NCBI RefSeq assembly: GCF_001704415.2
Contig: NC_030823.1
Span: forward strand, 77,128,458 to 77,192,457
Source of the DNA: Capra hircus
Taxonomy: Eukaryota; Chordata; Mammalia; Artiodactyla; Bovidae
Direction of reading: 5' to 3'
Length of the DNA stretch: 64,000 nt
Shown here piece after piece: positions 62,709 to 64,000 of this stretch (the stretch's first letter is position 1; every line of letters begins with the position of its first letter). Both the position numbers and the translations under genes were made by a program. A model generated the notes under the pieces. That model saw only the letters and a list, made by a program, of their open reading frames with translations. It ran no database searches and was not told where the DNA came from.

Positions 62709-64000
62709 ATTCTGAACATGGAGCATTCTTAATCCATGATGAGGAAATATAATTGATAATTGACTACAGGAACCGTGAGGACATGTAGACAAGAAGCATC
62801 AAACTTTCTCTTGAAAGACACTGTTAAAACAAGAGGCACAGCTGTGTACCTGGGGAGATCCTGGGGCTTGGGTAGGGCAGTATTTGTGAGCACTAGAGTC
62901 TGGTCTATTACCCGACTTGTGAAATTCAGGAGTCAAAGAAGACCACAGTTCCCTGTTAATCAGGACCGACTACAGTGTGGAAACCTTCCCAGACGATCAA
63001 AGAGGAGGCGTACTTGACCCAGGAGGTGCTGACAAGCTCTCCAGCTTGTTAGCATAACAGAACATTTGACTGAGTGCTTGATGTGCAGGCTCTTTTATGC
63101 TCTGCCTCGGATTGGGTTTAACAGTTTTTGAAGTGCTATTCCTCACCTAAACAATGACAGGTAAATGGGAATTTGTGCATCATGTAACACTGAGTGTAGT
63201 TTTGTAATATTTCTCCTTAGAAGAATCGTAAAATACTTTAAGAGATTAAGGATGTTATTTTCGTTTTTGAATCTGCAAGTGAGTCCATAAAGATCTAAAA
63301 GGAACAGGCTCAGATTACATAGGAGGTCACCTGTTTCCCCTGCAGCCTCCTCGTAACAACTGAAAGACTGGTCTCTAATGTGAAAACCTTGGGGAATCGA
63401 GAAAAATGCATTCTTGGTGAGCAGTCTCAGATCAATGATTTCCTGAGCTTGAGAAAGTTTTTTAAGCCTCTGGTTTATATAAATAGTCTGCATGGCACAA
63501 CAGAAAGATGATTCCTTTGGATGAAATAAGCATGACCCGCCTGTCCACTCCACCCCTTCCTACCTGAGCGCTTTGGGGCACATCACTTCATCCTTCAGGG
63601 TAAAAAAACAAGGGAATAGCACCCACTTTTAGAGATGTGTGGAGGCCCAAAAGGAGAAAATTAACCTCCTGGACCACTGGGCCCTCGATAAGTTGTAGTT
63701 CTTATTAATAAACAGGCACTCAATCTGCATTCTTTTTTTTTTTTTTTTTTCACTTAAACCAAGAATTAAGGTATTTACATAAAAGAGTTGATCTACTAGT
63801 AGAGAAGGAAATATCTTACGGTATTTAAATTTCTGTACAGTATCATTAAAAATGATCCCACTTCCCTCAACCTACTGACTACTAAAAGGCATCAGTCAGG
63901 AAGGCTGATTTCGTTAACACACGTCTCTTGAGCACTGACTGAGGCTGGGATGGAGCAGAGCCCTGTCTGTGGTCCTCACTCCCACACGGCCATGTCCTCA
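62709..64000. other. Unassigned sequence at window end
   Basis: Possible decayed MIR at 63056-63110 and 63580-63670, not convincing. T-run at about 63733-63752. The 136-codon frame at 63143-63553 (-) has no recognisable domain. Confidence 0.4.

Noticed and set aside
63143..63553. 136-codon open frame on the - strand
   Set aside because: No recognisable domain, signal peptide or splice context. Part of the sequence looks like decayed MIR. This length is expected by chance in 64 kb read in six frames.

Overview
The window is nuclear DNA from a ruminant, almost certainly a bovid (cattle, sheep, goat or a close relative). The sign is dense coverage by Pecora-specific retroposons: BovB (RTE-type LINE) pieces, Bov-tA and Bov-A2 SINEs, CHR SINEs and ruminant-type L1 3' ends. 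Older mammal-wide repeats (MIR, L2, MaLR LTRs, MER5A/hAT) lie beneath them. The repeats alone do not fix the species or chromosome.

I found no convincing host protein-coding exon, no functional tRNA or rRNA gene and no CRISPR or operon structure. Every reading frame that I can recognise belongs to a retrotransposon: the BovB endonuclease/reverse-transcriptase protein and L1 ORF2. The rest of the open frames are short and unrecognised.

Layout. 1-10 kb holds scattered SINEs, MIR, L2, an old MaLR LTR and three BovB 3' ends. 10.0-12.5 kb is the longest BovB copy, damaged, on the + strand. 13.6-14.8 kb is a second BovB, on the - strand, flanked by an 11-bp target-site duplication (TSD). 17-20.7 kb is a rearranged L1 ORF2/3' end. 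21-25 kb is mostly unassigned. 25.8-27.6 kb has an L1 3' end cut by three SINEs, then a second L1 with its own TSD. 27.8-29.5 kb is unassigned and contains a CpG-rich patch. 29.5-32.4 kb holds a small hAT element, SINEs, a solo ERV LTR and an interrupted L1. 35.9-38.6, 44.0-45.2, 52.2-53.6 and 55.6-57.3 kb are repeat-poor stretches, several with regulatory-looking sequence. 47.8-49.1 kb is the best preserved BovB, with an uninterrupted reverse-transcriptase frame of about 436 codons. 49.9-51.7 kb and 54.3-55.6 kb are L1 copies with BovB inside them. 60-62.7 kb is L1, MaLR and SINEs.

Working view: this is intergenic or intronic DNA in which successive retroposon waves have inserted into one another. 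The nesting gives a relative chronology, and several exact TSDs can be read by eye. I see no clear undescribed system. The main leads are the CpG-retaining, repeat-free islands, the putative enhancer-like blocks, a perfect 13-bp hairpin, a closely spaced inverted SINE pair and the intact BovB frame. Repeat boundaries were set by eye and are usually good to about 5-20 bp. Family names are from recognition, not a database search.
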